A DNA stretch of 64,000 nucleotides, from assembly GCF_007655485.1 (NCBI RefSeq), contig NZ_VJXQ01000001.1:166466-230465 (forward strand), written 5' to 3'. Position 1 is the first letter of the stretch. Every line of letters begins with the position of its first letter. Positions 33,795 through 42,104 of the stretch are shown piece by piece. This DNA comes from Halobellus captivus. Its GTDB lineage: Archaea; Halobacteriota; Halobacteria; Halobacteriales; Haloferacaceae. The notes under the pieces were generated by a model. The model was not told where the DNA came from, did no database searches, and saw nothing but the letters and a program-made list of their open reading frames with translations. Both the position numbers and the translations under genes were made by a program.

Positions 33795-35792
33795 GTGCAC
33801 GTCAGCGACCTCCCCGTCTCCGCGGCCGTTCGCGAGCACTACCGCGCGTCGGGGATCGAGGAGCTCTACCCGCCGCAGGCGGCGGCCGTCGACGCCGGAA
33901 TCACCGACGGGGAAAACGTCGTCGCGGCGATCCCGACGGCGTCGGGCAAGACGCTGATCGCGGAGCTGGCGATGTTGACCGCGGACGGGCCAGCGCTGTA
34001 CGCCGTGCCCCTGCGCGCGCTCGCCCGCGAGAAGTACGAGTCGTTCGCGGCGCTTCCGGGCGTCAGCGTCGGCATCTCGACCGGCGATTTCGATTCCCCG
34101 GCCGAGGAGCTCGGCGGGGAAGATATCGTCGTCGCCACCGCTGAAAAGGTCGATTCCGCGATCAGAAACGGCGCGTCGTGGATCGAAGACCTCGCCTGCG
34201 TCGTCGTCGACGAGGTACATCTGCTCGGCCAGGAGCGTCGCGGCCCGACGCTGGAAGTCACGCTCGCGACGCTCCAGCGTCGCGCGCCGGGCGTCCAGAT
34301 CGTCGCGCTCTCGGCGACCGTCGACAACCCCGCGGACATCGCGTCGTGGCTCGACGCGGCGCTCGTGGAGTCGACGTGGCGACCCGTCTCGCTCCGGACC
34401 GGGGTCTACGATGGTAAGGACGTCAGCTTCGACGACGGGTCGACGCTCGACGTGGACGTCGGCGACGTCGGTTCGAACGCGGACCGGGACACCGAAGCGA
34501 CCGCCGAACTCGTCGCCGACGCCATCGACTCGGGCGGGCAGTGTCTCGCGTTCGTTCGCTCACGCAGCGAGGCGGAGTCGCTGGCGGTGCGTCTCTCGGA
34601 GGAGGACTTCGGGATCGATGAGTCGGCTGCGACCGACCTCGCGGCGCGGATCCGGGAGGTCGACGGCACGTCGACCGGGCGACGCCTGGCGGCGGCGGCC
34701 GAATCGGGCGTCGCGTTCCACCACGCCGGGTTAGTGAGCGAGCACCGCGCGCTCGTCGAGCGCGGGTTCCGAGAGCGCGAACTCGGGGTACTGTGTGCGA
34801 CGCCGACGCTCGCGGCTGGCGTCAACGTGCCCGCGCGTCGCGTCGTCGTGCGCGATCTCGAACGCTACACCGGCGAGGAGATGTCGAATCTACCGGTGCT
34901 CGAAGTCCATCAGATGTGCGGACGCGCCGGGAGGCCCCACCTCGACCCCTACGGCGAAGCGGTCCTGATCGGCGAGCCCCACACGGCCGAAGAACTCTGG
35001 GACCGCTACGTCGACGCCGGGCCCGAGGCGGTCGAATCGCAACTGACCGCGAGAGAGGCGCTCCGCACGCACGTCCTCTCGGTCGTCGCCTCGGGATTCG
35101 CCGACTCGACCGCGAGCGTGCTCGACCTCCTGGACGCGACGTTCTTCGCGCATCAATCGCCCGACGTCGACCTCTCCGGGGTGGTCGACAGCGTCACCGA
35201 GGAGTTAGGCGAGATGGAGCTGCTGGCGGTCGACGGCGAGGCGACGGGTGACAGCGGAGACCCCAGTGCGACGTCGCTCGCCGCCACCGATCTCGGAGAG
35301 ACCGTTTCACGACAGTATATTCGCCCGGAGACGGGCGCGCGGCTCATCGCGGGAATCAGAACGATCCGGACGATGCCGGAGGAGCACGTCACGCCGCTCA
35401 CAGCGCTCGGGGTCGTCTGTGCGACGCCGGACATGCGGGGAACGTACCTCGGCAACCGCGAGCGCGCCGACATCTACCGATACGCCTCGCGGCACGCCGC
35501 GGAGTTCACGACCGCGCCCGACGAAGCCGACGATTTCGAGGCGTGGCTCTGTGCAGTGAAACTGGCGCGTCTCGTCTTCGAGTGGGGTGAGGGCGCGACG
35601 ATCGAAGACCTCGTCGACCGGTTCCGGGTCGGCCCCGGCGACGTCGAATCTCACGTCGAGCGGACGGTCTGGCTCCTCGGCGCGGGCGACGCACTGGCGA
35701 CGACACTCGGTTCGGACGTCGGGGTGTTCGATCGGGTCCGGGAAACGCTCGGGGAGTCGATGTCGGACGAGGTCGAACGGCGACCCCGCTGA
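33795..35792 (+). CDS. hel308: Hel308-type ATP-dependent DNA helicase
   Basis: The 665-residue superfamily 2 helicase has all motifs: Q-motif region ELYPPQ, Walker A PTASGKT, DEVH box VVVDEVHLL, SAT motif ALSATVDNP, motif IV AFVRSRSEAE, motif V CATPTLAAGVNVPARRV and motif VI QMCGRAGRPHLDPYGEA. A winged helix and ratchet domain follow (from about residue 400). Hel308 unwinds lagging strands at stalled forks in archaea. It is slightly shorter than many family members (about 700-830), with a compact C-terminus. The GTG start gives VHVSDLPVSAAV, as in relatives, and is supported by the TATA box. Confidence 0.9.
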   Translation: MHVSDLPVSAAVREHYRASGIEELYPPQAAAVDAGITDGENVVAAIPTASGKTLIAELAMLTADGPALYAVPLRALAREKYESFAALPGVSVGISTGDFDSPAEELGGEDIVVATAEKVDSAIRNGASWIEDLACVVVDEVHLLGQERRGPTLEVTLATLQRRAPGVQIVALSATVDNPADIASWLDAALVESTWRPVSLRTGVYDGKDVSFDDGSTLDVDVGDVGSNADRDTEATAELVADAIDSGGQCLAFVRSRSEAESLAVRLSEEDFGIDESAATDLAARIREVDGTSTGRRLAAAAESGVAFHHAGLVSEHRALVERGFRERELGVLCATPTLAAGVNVPARRVVVRDLERYTGEEMSNLPVLEVHQMCGRAGRPHLDPYGEAVLIGEPHTAEELWDRYVDAGPEAVESQLTAREALRTHVLSVVASGFADSTASVLDLLDATFFAHQSPDVDLSGVVDSVTEELGEMELLAVDGEATGDSGDPSATSLAATDLGETVSRQYIRPETGARLIAGIRTIRTMPEEHVTPLTALGVVCATPDMRGTYLGNRERADIYRYASRHAAEFTTAPDEADDFEAWLCAVKLARLVFEWGEGATIEDLVDRFRVGPGDVESHVERTVWLLGAGDALATTLGSDVGVFDRVRETLGESMSDEVERRPR

Positions 35793-35828
35793 CCGAGGTC
35801 AGCCTCGGCACCCCGCGCCGCCGTCGGA

Positions 35829-35836
35829 CTTTATGG
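35829..35836 (+). promoter_or_regulatory. TATA box of rbcL
   Basis: CTTTATGG, 26-33 bases before the ATG at 35862, in the short gap after the helicase gene. It indicates a separate promoter for the RuBisCO gene. Confidence 0.5.
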
Positions 35837-35861
35837 GCGTGCGGCGTGAAGTCTGAGGGGT

Positions 35862-37139
35862 ATGGCCGGAATCACCTACGAGGACTTCATCGACCTGTCG
35901 TTCGAGCCGTCCGCCGACGACCTCGTCTGCACCTTCCGCATCGTCCCCGCCGAGGGAATGGACGTCGAGGCCGCGGCTTCCCGCGTCGCCTCCGAGTCGT
36001 CGAACGGGACGTGGGCGGCGCTGCCGACCGGCGCGGGATTCACCGATATGCGCGCGATGGCGTTCGAGATCGACGGCGGAGCAACCGAAGCCGCGGGCGA
36101 CGACGCGTCCGAGATCAAGGTGGCCTACCCGGAGGGGCTCTTCGAGCCGGGGAGCATGCCGCAGATCCTCTCGTGCATCGCGGGCAACATTATGGGGATG
36201 AAGGCCGTCGAGACGATTCGGCTTGTCGACTGCGAGTGGCCCGAGGGACTCGCGACGTCGTTCTCGGGGCCGCAGTTCGGCTCCGCGGTCCGCCAAGAGA
36301 TCTTCGGCGTCGACGACCGGCCGATCCTCGCGACCGTTCCGAAGCCGAAGGTGGGGCTCTCCACGGAACGGCACGCCGAGGTCGGCTACGAGGCGTGGAC
36401 CGGCGGCGTCGATCTCCTGAAGGACGACGAGAACCTGACCGATCAGGGGTTCAATCCCTTCCACGATCGACTCGTCGAGAGCCTCGCGAAGCGCGATCGG
36501 GCCGCCGAAGAGACCGGGGAGCCGAAGTCGTACCTGATCAACGTCACCGCGGGCACCAACGAGATGCTCGAACGCGTCGACCAAGTCGCCGCCGAGGGCT
36601 GTGAGTACGTGATGGTCGACGTCATCACGACCGGGTGGGCCGCGGTGCAGACCGTCCGGGAACGCTGCGAGGAACTCGGAATCGCGATCCACGCCCACCG
36701 CGCGATGCACGCCGCGTTCGACCGCCTCCCGGACCACGGCGTCTCGATGCGCGTGCTCGCCCAGGTATCTCGCCTCGTCGGCGTTGACCAGCTCCACACC
36801 GGCACGGCTGGCCTCGGAAAGCTCGCCAACGAGGACACCGTCGGCATCAACGCGTGGCTCCGCGACGATCTCTACGGGCTCAACGACGTGCTTCCGGTCG
36901 CCTCCGGCGGCCTACACCCCGGATTGGTTCCGGACCTCCTGGACGCGACCGGAACCAACGTCTGCGTGCAGGCTGGCGGTGGGATCCACGGCCACCCCGA
37001 CGGCACCCACGAAGGAGCGAAGGCGCTCCGGGCGTCCGTCGAGGCCTACGTCGAGGGGATCTCGCTGGATTCGAAGGCAGAGGAGAGCCCCGCGCTTCGG
37101 ACCGCGATCGAGAAATGGGGAACCGAAACGCCGCGGTGA
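35862..37139 (+). CDS. rbcL: form III ribulose-1,5-bisphosphate carboxylase
   Basis: The 425-residue archaeal RuBisCO has the catalytic set: KPKVGLS (substrate lysines), GGVDLLKDDEN (carbamylated Lys with Asp and Glu metal ligands), HAHRAMHAAF, loop-6 lysine in GTAGLGKLANED, SGGLHPGLVP and GGGIHGHPDG. So it should be a true carboxylase and not a RuBisCO-like protein. In archaea form III takes ribulose-1,5-bisphosphate made from nucleotide ribose and gives two 3-phosphoglycerate. The partner isomerase is encoded at 37988-38956 on the opposite strand. An AMP phosphorylase is not in the window. Confidence 0.95.
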   Translation: MAGITYEDFIDLSFEPSADDLVCTFRIVPAEGMDVEAAASRVASESSNGTWAALPTGAGFTDMRAMAFEIDGGATEAAGDDASEIKVAYPEGLFEPGSMPQILSCIAGNIMGMKAVETIRLVDCEWPEGLATSFSGPQFGSAVRQEIFGVDDRPILATVPKPKVGLSTERHAEVGYEAWTGGVDLLKDDENLTDQGFNPFHDRLVESLAKRDRAAEETGEPKSYLINVTAGTNEMLERVDQVAAEGCEYVMVDVITTGWAAVQTVRERCEELGIAIHAHRAMHAAFDRLPDHGVSMRVLAQVSRLVGVDQLHTGTAGLGKLANEDTVGINAWLRDDLYGLNDVLPVASGGLHPGLVPDLLDATGTNVCVQAGGGIHGHPDGTHEGAKALRASVEAYVEGISLDSKAEESPALRTAIEKWGTETPR

Positions 37140-37186
37140 GAGATATCGGCACCGCAGAGATTTGTGGTCGCCGAGTCGATCCGTCG

Positions 37187-37286
37187 GAGTCGACACCAGC
37201 CAGTCGGAGTCGACACCAGCCAGTCGGAGTCGGTATGGATCGGTCGAAGTCGGCATACGTCAATCCGAGTCGGCACCGACCGACTC
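37187..37286. repeat. 20-base tandem repeat, five units
   Basis: Unit GAGTCGACACCAGCCAGTCG occurs twice exactly (37187-37206, 37207-37226) and continues as three degenerate units in the same 20-base register to 37286, running into the 3' end of the minus-strand membrane protein gene. A 14-base partial unit precedes it. Confidence 0.65.
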
Positions 37287-37871
37287 GTCCTCCCGTCTGT
37301 CGCTAACTGAACCCGTCTCGATCCGGTTCCGATACAGGAGCGCTGCTCCCGCAAACAGCGCCGCACCGCTCGTGTTCACGATGAGGTCGAGGACCGTGTC
37401 GACGACGTAGAACTCCAGCGTCCAGTGGTACCAGAACGTCTTGAAGACGAATTCGTACACCTCGAACCCCGCGCCGATCGCGAGCACCGCCGCGACGAGC
37501 CACAGCGGTGAGTGAAGCGTCGCGTCGCGGAAGGTGAACGCGAGTACCGCAGCCACGCCGAGGCCGCCCATCGCGTGCGTGAGCAGATCCCACCACGGCA
37601 ACGCGGTGTACACGTTGTAGTAGACGCCGCCGAAGTGCAGCACTGACACGAGGACCGACCAGGCCGCGATAGCGACCCACCCCAGCGTCAGTCGGTCACC
37701 GCGAGGGAGTTCGTCTCGGAGTCGCCCGAGGAGAACTCTCGGCCACGAGGTGAGTGTGCGACCGTCGGGAAATCCGGGTGTTCGCATCGTCGCCCACGAC
37801 GCGACCAGCGCGAGGAGGAAGGAACCGACGCCGACGACGGATTTAGCGGTGAGATGCGGGAGGGTCTCCAT
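37260..37871 (-). CDS. conserved membrane protein, function unknown
   Basis: The 203-residue protein has about five or six helices. Polar residues sit in WWDLLTHAMGGLGVA (about 92-106) and GFEVYEFVFKTFWYHWT (about 134-150), then DTVLDLIVNTSGAAL. The H-x4-G and E-x2-E pattern within membranes recalls the DUF2238/YjdF type of protein; that is only a resemblance. The acidic C-terminus (DRREDESVGADSD) overlaps a tandem repeat. It lies downstream of the ribose-1,5-bisphosphate isomerase gene and may share its transcript. Confidence 0.7.
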   Translation of the reverse strand: METLPHLTAKSVVGVGSFLLALVASWATMRTPGFPDGRTLTSWPRVLLGRLRDELPRGDRLTLGWVAIAAWSVLVSVLHFGGVYYNVYTALPWWDLLTHAMGGLGVAAVLAFTFRDATLHSPLWLVAAVLAIGAGFEVYEFVFKTFWYHWTLEFYVVDTVLDLIVNTSGAALFAGAALLYRNRIETGSVSDRREDESVGADSD

Positions 37872-37987
37872 CGCTCCCGGATCTCAGCTACGTCGGTAAA
37901 ACTCTTCTGTGCTCGGAGTGCACGGCTTTCTCCACCGAGCATTCAGTTTCCAACCCACGAGCATTCAGCCCCCAATCCACCGGATGC

Positions 37988-38956
37988 TCAGGCCTCCGCC
38001 CACGGCTCCGTCGTCCCCTCACCGAACAGTTCGCGCATCAGTGTCACGATGCTCTCGGGCGGGAACTGTCCGCGCTCGGTCACGATCGCGTCGACGTATC
38101 GCGGCGGCGTCACGTCGAACGCGGGATTCAGGACGTCGATGTCGCCTATCTCGCGCTCGGCCGCCTCGTCGATCACCTCGCGCTCGTCGCGCATCTCGAT
38201 ATCGACGGTGTGTCCGGTGAGCGTGTCGGGGTGGAGTTTGATCGTCTGCGCCGCGCAGACGATCGGCGTTCCCCGATCGCGGGCGTTGACCGCGAGCCCG
38301 CTCGTGCCGATCTTGTTGATCACCGACCCGTCGGCGGCGATGCTGTCGGCACCGACGAGGACGTGATCGACCTCGTTGAGGTATCGGCGCGCCGCGGAAT
38401 CGACGATGAGCGTGACGTCGACACCCAACGCTGCGAGCGCTTCGGCGGTGATGTGGCCCTGATTTCTCGGTCGCGTCTCTTTGACGTACGCCGACAGCGA
38501 TTTCCCATGCGCGACGGCTGTCTCGATGCACGAAACCACGTCGGTCGAGTGACAGTGCGTCATAATCGTATCGCCGTCGCGGAGCCGGTTCGCTCCGACC
38601 CGTCCGAGATCGTTTTGGGCGGTTTCGAGCCGCCGACAGAACTCCGAGACGCTGGCGTGGACGCTGGCAGCGAGTCGCTCGACCGTGTCGCCCTCAATGT
38701 CCCGAAAGACGTACCGGAGCGCGTTCGGGAGGCTCACCGCGGTCGGTCGGGTATCGTAAAGGACGCGGGCCGCCGCTCGAAGCTCGGCGTGAAATTCCTC
38801 GGGCGTGCCCGCGTTGCTGGCGGCGGCCTGTTCGCCGAGGGCCTCCGCGGCCGCGGCAGCGATGGTCGCCGCCCCCCGAATCTCCATCGATCCGATGTCC
38901 TCGGCCGTACGGTGGACCGCCTCGGAAACGTCGGCGTCGCCTCCGGAAGGACTCAT
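37988..38956 (-). CDS. ribose-1,5-bisphosphate isomerase
   Basis: The 322-residue member of the eIF2B-alpha/MtnA superfamily matches archaeal R15P isomerase, which makes ribulose-1,5-bisphosphate from ribose-1,5-bisphosphate. The proposed catalytic residues are present: Cys135 in THCHSTD and Asp204 in GADSIAADG. RPRNQGHI and NKIGTSGLAVNA are further family blocks. It lies within 1 kb of form III RuBisCO, its pathway partner in nucleotide ribose recycling. I distinguish it from eIF2B and MtnA by the cysteine context and this neighbourhood. Confidence 0.9.
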   Translation of the reverse strand: MSPSGGDADVSEAVHRTAEDIGSMEIRGAATIAAAAAEALGEQAAASNAGTPEEFHAELRAAARVLYDTRPTAVSLPNALRYVFRDIEGDTVERLAASVHASVSEFCRRLETAQNDLGRVGANRLRDGDTIMTHCHSTDVVSCIETAVAHGKSLSAYVKETRPRNQGHITAEALAALGVDVTLIVDSAARRYLNEVDHVLVGADSIAADGSVINKIGTSGLAVNARDRGTPIVCAAQTIKLHPDTLTGHTVDIEMRDEREVIDEAAEREIGDIDVLNPAFDVTPPRYVDAIVTERGQFPPESIVTLMRELFGEGTTEPWAEA

Positions 38957-39038
38957 ACTGGCTATTCGTGCGCCCGAGTAAAAAGTGCGCTCACGGTTGG
39001 TGCCCTTCCAACGCTCTCGGAGGTACGTGCTGTTCAGC

Positions 39039-39470
39039 CTACAGATGCTGCTCGATCAGCGAGCGGAGTGACGATTCGTCGCGGACGCCCACGATCTGTT
39101 CGACTGCTTCACCGTCGCTGAACAACAGCAGCGTCGGTACGCCGCGGACCTGATACTGCTGGGCGAGCTGTTGGTTCTGGTCGATGTCCACTTTCGCCAC
39201 TGCGGCATCGGTCGTTTCGGCCAGCGACTGGACCGTCGGTTCGAGCATCTTGCACGGACCGCACCAGTCTGCATAGAAGTCGACGAGGAGAACGTCGTAC
39301 GATTCGATTGCCTCCGCTAACTCCGATTCCCCGTGTATATGGATCGGTTCTGAGGGAACTGAATGGGCGCTATCCGGGCCACTGTCGGATTCGGCATCGG
39401 TTACCTGGGCTTCCAACTCCTCCCGTTTCCGAGCGCGGATCTCGTCTATCTCATTGGGTGATTCGCTCAT
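39039..39470 (-). CDS. thioredoxin with acidic N-terminal extension
   Basis: The 143-residue protein has a thioredoxin domain at about residues 45-143 with the active site ADWCGPCKM and cis-proline RGVPTLLLF. A charged, probably disordered extension of about 45 residues precedes it. The protein is cytoplasmic and would reduce disulfides. MSESPNEIDEIRAR is taken as the start; a Met just before it (39473) and an upstream one (39491) are alternatives. Confidence 0.88.
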   Translation of the reverse strand: MSESPNEIDEIRARKREELEAQVTDAESDSGPDSAHSVPSEPIHIHGESELAEAIESYDVLLVDFYADWCGPCKMLEPTVQSLAETTDAAVAKVDIDQNQQLAQQYQVRGVPTLLLFSDGEAVEQIVGVRDESSLRSLIEQHL

Positions 39471-39578
39471 CATCGCCCTGTAGGACTGCAACTCATAAAA
39501 CAGTTATGCAAAATTTACACAAGATGGGTGACCGCTGCGAACACCCGACGTTCGGAGGGCTACTCGTCGACGCTGGAA

Positions 39579-39872
39579 TCAATCGGCGTACAACGAGTAC
39601 GTGATGACCGCGAAACCGACGAACGTCAAGATCGCATCGATGAGGAGGCCGGTCGCGAGGTCGACGCCGAAAATGACGTCGAACGTCCCGCCGAGCAGCG
39701 CCCCGAGCGTGATGATGCCGAACCCGATCGCGAGCGAGCGGAGGGCTGGTGTTCCGGTCTTTCGATACGCTTTCAACGAAAAGTACGTGATGAGTCCGCC
39801 GAGGACGAGGATGGCCGTCTTCACCACGATGATTCCCGTTGCGATGCTGGTCGTTGCGGTCGTGTGTACCAT
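39579..39872 (-). CDS. small membrane protein paired with a winged-helix regulator (DUF7521-like)
   Basis: The 97-residue protein has three hydrophobic helices (about 12-32, 44-66, 72-94) with a short basic loop YRKTGTPALRSL. It resembles haloarchaeal membrane proteins that are regularly found next to winged-helix regulators (DUF7521 type). The start codon overlaps the regulator's stop (TAATG), so the pair is co-translated. Function unknown; a signalling pair is plausible. Confidence 0.75.
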   Translation of the reverse strand: MVHTTATTSIATGIIVVKTAILVLGGLITYFSLKAYRKTGTPALRSLAIGFGIITLGALLGGTFDVIFGVDLATGLLIDAILTFVGFAVITYSLYAD

Positions 39873-40246
39873 TATGTTTCCTCCCGTACAGCTGTCCAGA
39901 TCTCCGCGAGGCGTTCTTCGGGACCCTTATCGATGTGGGCGATCCGTACGTTGAGCTCGCGAGACTCCGTGAGCGCGATGCGAACTTCCTCAAAAGCCAC
40001 GGCGTAGGTCGTCGTGTGATGTCCGTCAGACCGGATTTCGGTCCCTTCTTCGAGGAGATCCGCCTCGGTCAGCAGATCCAGTTTCCGATACGTCGTCGAG
40101 AGCGGAATATCGGTCTGTTCCGATATTTCACTCGCCGTTTGAGGCTCCACCAGCGCCCTGATGATGGCTCTGGCGTCCGCGTCGTCGAGTGCATCGAGGA
40201 CGGATCCCAGATCCGCAGATTCTCTCACGGCCGACTCCCGCGCCAT
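39872..40246 (-). CDS. winged-helix transcriptional regulator (ArsR-like)
   Basis: The 124-residue protein MARESAVRESADLG onward has a winged-helix domain (about 10-85). The recognition helix lies in TASEISEQTDIPLSTTYRKLDLLTEADLL (about 40-68), then a wing with HHTTTYAVAFEEV. No sensor domain is seen. The internal ATG at 40246 is chosen over one 38 codons upstream because a TATA-like ATTAATA lies 25-31 bases before it. It probably controls its own operon with the membrane protein. Confidence 0.82.
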   Translation of the reverse strand: MARESAVRESADLGSVLDALDDADARAIIRALVEPQTASEISEQTDIPLSTTYRKLDLLTEADLLEEGTEIRSDGHHTTTYAVAFEEVRIALTESRELNVRIAHIDKGPEERLAEIWTAVREET

Positions 40247-40270
40247 TACCGGATGCTGGGTTAGGACTTG

Positions 40271-40277
40271 TATTAAT
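40271..40277 (-). promoter_or_regulatory. TATA box of the winged-helix gene
   Basis: ATTAATA on the minus strand centred 28 bases before the ATG at 40246; it decides that start. Confidence 0.5.
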
Positions 40278-40670
40278 CTCCCGGATGTGTCCGCGAGGTG
40301 TTCCGTTCTGCGAGAGTCCATACGCTCCACATATTGTATTGCGGTATGTGATTTATTCACCGTCGTTAATTCACCAGCGAGCGCTGTAGATCCTGCAATA
40401 GAGGATAAACTACCCGACAGTGTGACTGTCGCGTGGGTCGCAAATGCACAATTCCGTAACCATCATCCTCGCTCATGGTGAGACAGACTCTTTTTCGGGG
40501 TGAATCCACAGTCAACCGACGATGGTCGGATCTGGATGTCGTCCCGTACGCACCACTGGGACAGCGGACGGCACGACCCGCCATACCAATTGATCGGCAG
40601 GGTGCATAGCGTAGGTAACGGTACAGTCTCGATTGGGGCCTCGAGGTTCCACCATCAAATCATCAATCGC
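40278..40670. other. intergenic, no gene recognised
   Basis: About 390 bases with moderate GC. The short minus-strand open frames here are not convincing proteins. A T-rich stretch near 40490-40497 could end transcription. No repeat structure like the octamer array to its right, apart from an isolated TGATTC at 40671. Confidence 0.4.
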
Positions 40671-40734
40671 TGATTCGTTTAGCCTGGGTGATCGACTCCG
40701 CATTTCTGCAGATCTCTTCAAGTTTGTACGTCGC

Positions 40735-40988
40735 CGATTCAACGATTCAAAACCATTGTATCTGTGATTCCTTGATTCTTTTATTCTTTGAATCAGCGAT
40801 ACAGTGATTCAGCGAGTTAGCGAATCGAGGAATACCTGATTCAACGAATGTGCGAATCCAAGATCCCTTGCGCTTTTGTATCACGAAATCGCAGAGTTGC
40901 AGATTCAATGAATAATAGACTCCTTAATTCTCAAATTCCCTGATTCACTGATCCGATGAATCACAGATTCAATGAGTTAAGGAGCCAC
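40735..40988. repeat. contiguous 8-base degenerate repeat array (candidate centromere)
   Basis: Two units (40735, 40743), a 14-base break, then 28 back-to-back octamers from 40765 to 40988 in perfect 8-base register. Consensus N-G-A-W-T-C-N-N: by my count position 2 is G in 24, position 3 is A in 26, position 5 is T in 23 and position 6 is C in 21 of 28 units. Best copies are TGATTCAA, TGATTCAC and TGAATCAC; TGAWTCA is itself palindromic. The first 60-base line (40741-40800) has 19 G or C. Upstream of parA; likely bound by the product of the downstream small gene. Confidence 0.85.
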
Positions 40989-41034
40989 GTTCGGACCAGC
41001 ACTTCTTTGGAACGGTACTGCGATTTTCTGTTTT

Positions 41035-41074
41035 CGAATCAGTGACTCTTTGATTCACTGAGTTGTTGATAGGG
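41035..41074. repeat. second octamer cluster, five units
   Basis: Units CGAATCAG, TGACTCTT, TGATTCAC, TGAGTTGT and TGATAGGG follow each other from 41035. They are not in the same 8-base phase as the main array, which suggests an independent cluster separated by about 46 unrelated bases. Confidence 0.7.
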
Positions 41075-41154
41075 ACGAAATACGTTCATAAAGCCCCTAC
41101 TGCCCCTTTCCGGGAATAACGTCTTTGATACAAAGATCAAATTTCGGGATCGGA

Positions 41155-41190
41155 TATAGATTTATGAATCAATGAATCAATGAACGATCG
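41155..41190 (+). promoter_or_regulatory. parA promoter with octamers next to the start codon
   Basis: A TATA-like TATAGATTTA (41155-41164) is followed by two identical octamers TGAATCAA (41165, 41173) and a third partial one (41181) immediately before the ATG at 41191. Three earlier ATGs created by the repeats run into TGA after 3 to 5 codons, so translation must start at 41191. A protein bound here would block transcription, giving autoregulation. Confidence 0.6.
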
Positions 41191-42102
41191 ATGACTGACG
41201 CACCACGTGGATGGGCCGTCACGCCGTCAACTGAGATCCCCACTGTCGCCTTCGGCAATCAAAAGGGCGGAACTGGGAAAACGACGGCGACGATTAACAG
41301 CGCGGCGGCACTGGCCACTCGCGATCACGAGGTCCTCGCGATCGATTTGGATCCCCAGGCGGATCTGACGAAGGGGCTCGGTCTGGGCCCGGGCGACGAC
41401 ACCGACCCATCGAACCCGAAGAACGCGCTCCCGAACACGCTCGTCACCGACGATGCGAACCTCTTGGACGTCCTCGTCGACAACCCGCGGACGCACGATA
41501 CGAACCTCTCGGAAATCGTGATCCGAGCCGACGAGTACGATCACCTGAACTTCGACTTGGTTCCGAGCCACAAGGATATGGGTCTCGCCAGGGACTGGAT
41601 GGACGACGCCAACGCCCGTCTCTCGCTGAAAGTAGCCCTCGAAGAGCTGGTCGAAGACGGGTACGACTACGATTTCATACTCATCGATTGCCCGCCGGAT
41701 CTCTCAGTACTCACCGATGCGGCGTTCATCGCCTCCCAAAACGCCCTTTTAGCCGCACAAACCCAGGCCACGTCGCGAGACGCGCTGGACGATCTGTGGG
41801 ACCAACTCGAATCGATCGAAGACAATCAACAGATCGAAATCGGGATCGTCGGTCTCCTCGCCAATATGTACAGAGACGACGGCCAATCGAGGAAGTTCGA
41901 GACCGTGTTCACGGAGTCCTTCGCCTCAATGGCACCGATTTTCAAACTCCCGATGCGCGTCGCGATTCAGCGCGCGTGGGATAACGGACGGGACATCTTC
42001 GAGTGGGAGGATGCGAACGACCAACAGGTCGAACGCGACGTCTTCGGAGATATCGCCGAAACGATGGAACGGGCGTTCGACAGAGCGCCGGTGGAGGCGT
42101 AA
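41191..42102 (+). CDS. ParA-type partition ATPase
   Basis: The 303-residue deviant Walker ATPase has QKGGTGKTT (Lys25 and Lys30 of the KGGTGKT signature), the switch AIDLDPQADLTKGLG (about 52-66) and the Walker B strand FILIDCPPDLSVL (about 161-173). There is no N-terminal helix-turn-helix domain, as in type Ib ParA. Such ATPases move plasmids or chromosomes over the nucleoid together with a centromere-binding partner. The gene is two bases upstream of a small gene that probably encodes that partner, and is flanked by octamer repeats. No replication initiator gene is nearby. Confidence 0.92.
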   Translation: MTDAPRGWAVTPSTEIPTVAFGNQKGGTGKTTATINSAAALATRDHEVLAIDLDPQADLTKGLGLGPGDDTDPSNPKNALPNTLVTDDANLLDVLVDNPRTHDTNLSEIVIRADEYDHLNFDLVPSHKDMGLARDWMDDANARLSLKVALEELVEDGYDYDFILIDCPPDLSVLTDAAFIASQNALLAAQTQATSRDALDDLWDQLESIEDNQQIEIGIVGLLANMYRDDGQSRKFETVFTESFASMAPIFKLPMRVAIQRAWDNGRDIFEWEDANDQQVERDVFGDIAETMERAFDRAPVEA

Positions 42103-42104
42103 CG

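Noticed and set aside
40512-40742. Minus-strand open frame of 76 codons left of the array
   Set aside because: No recognisable pattern, non-acidic composition and partial overlap with repeats; no promoter at the expected place.
40735-40988. CRISPR array
   Set aside because: The repeats are 8 bases, contiguous and degenerate, with no unique spacers, and there are no cas genes.
40735-41180. GANTC methylation sites as the function of the array
   Set aside because: Many units contain GATTC or GAATC, but numerous in-register units lack the GANTC core, so the 8-base period and not a methylase site is the organising feature.
40660-41190. Replication origin (ORB-type) region
   Set aside because: AT-rich and repeat-rich, but no Orc1/Cdc6 gene is adjacent and I saw no long G-run ORB motifs; the repeat unit and the ParA neighbour fit a partition site better.
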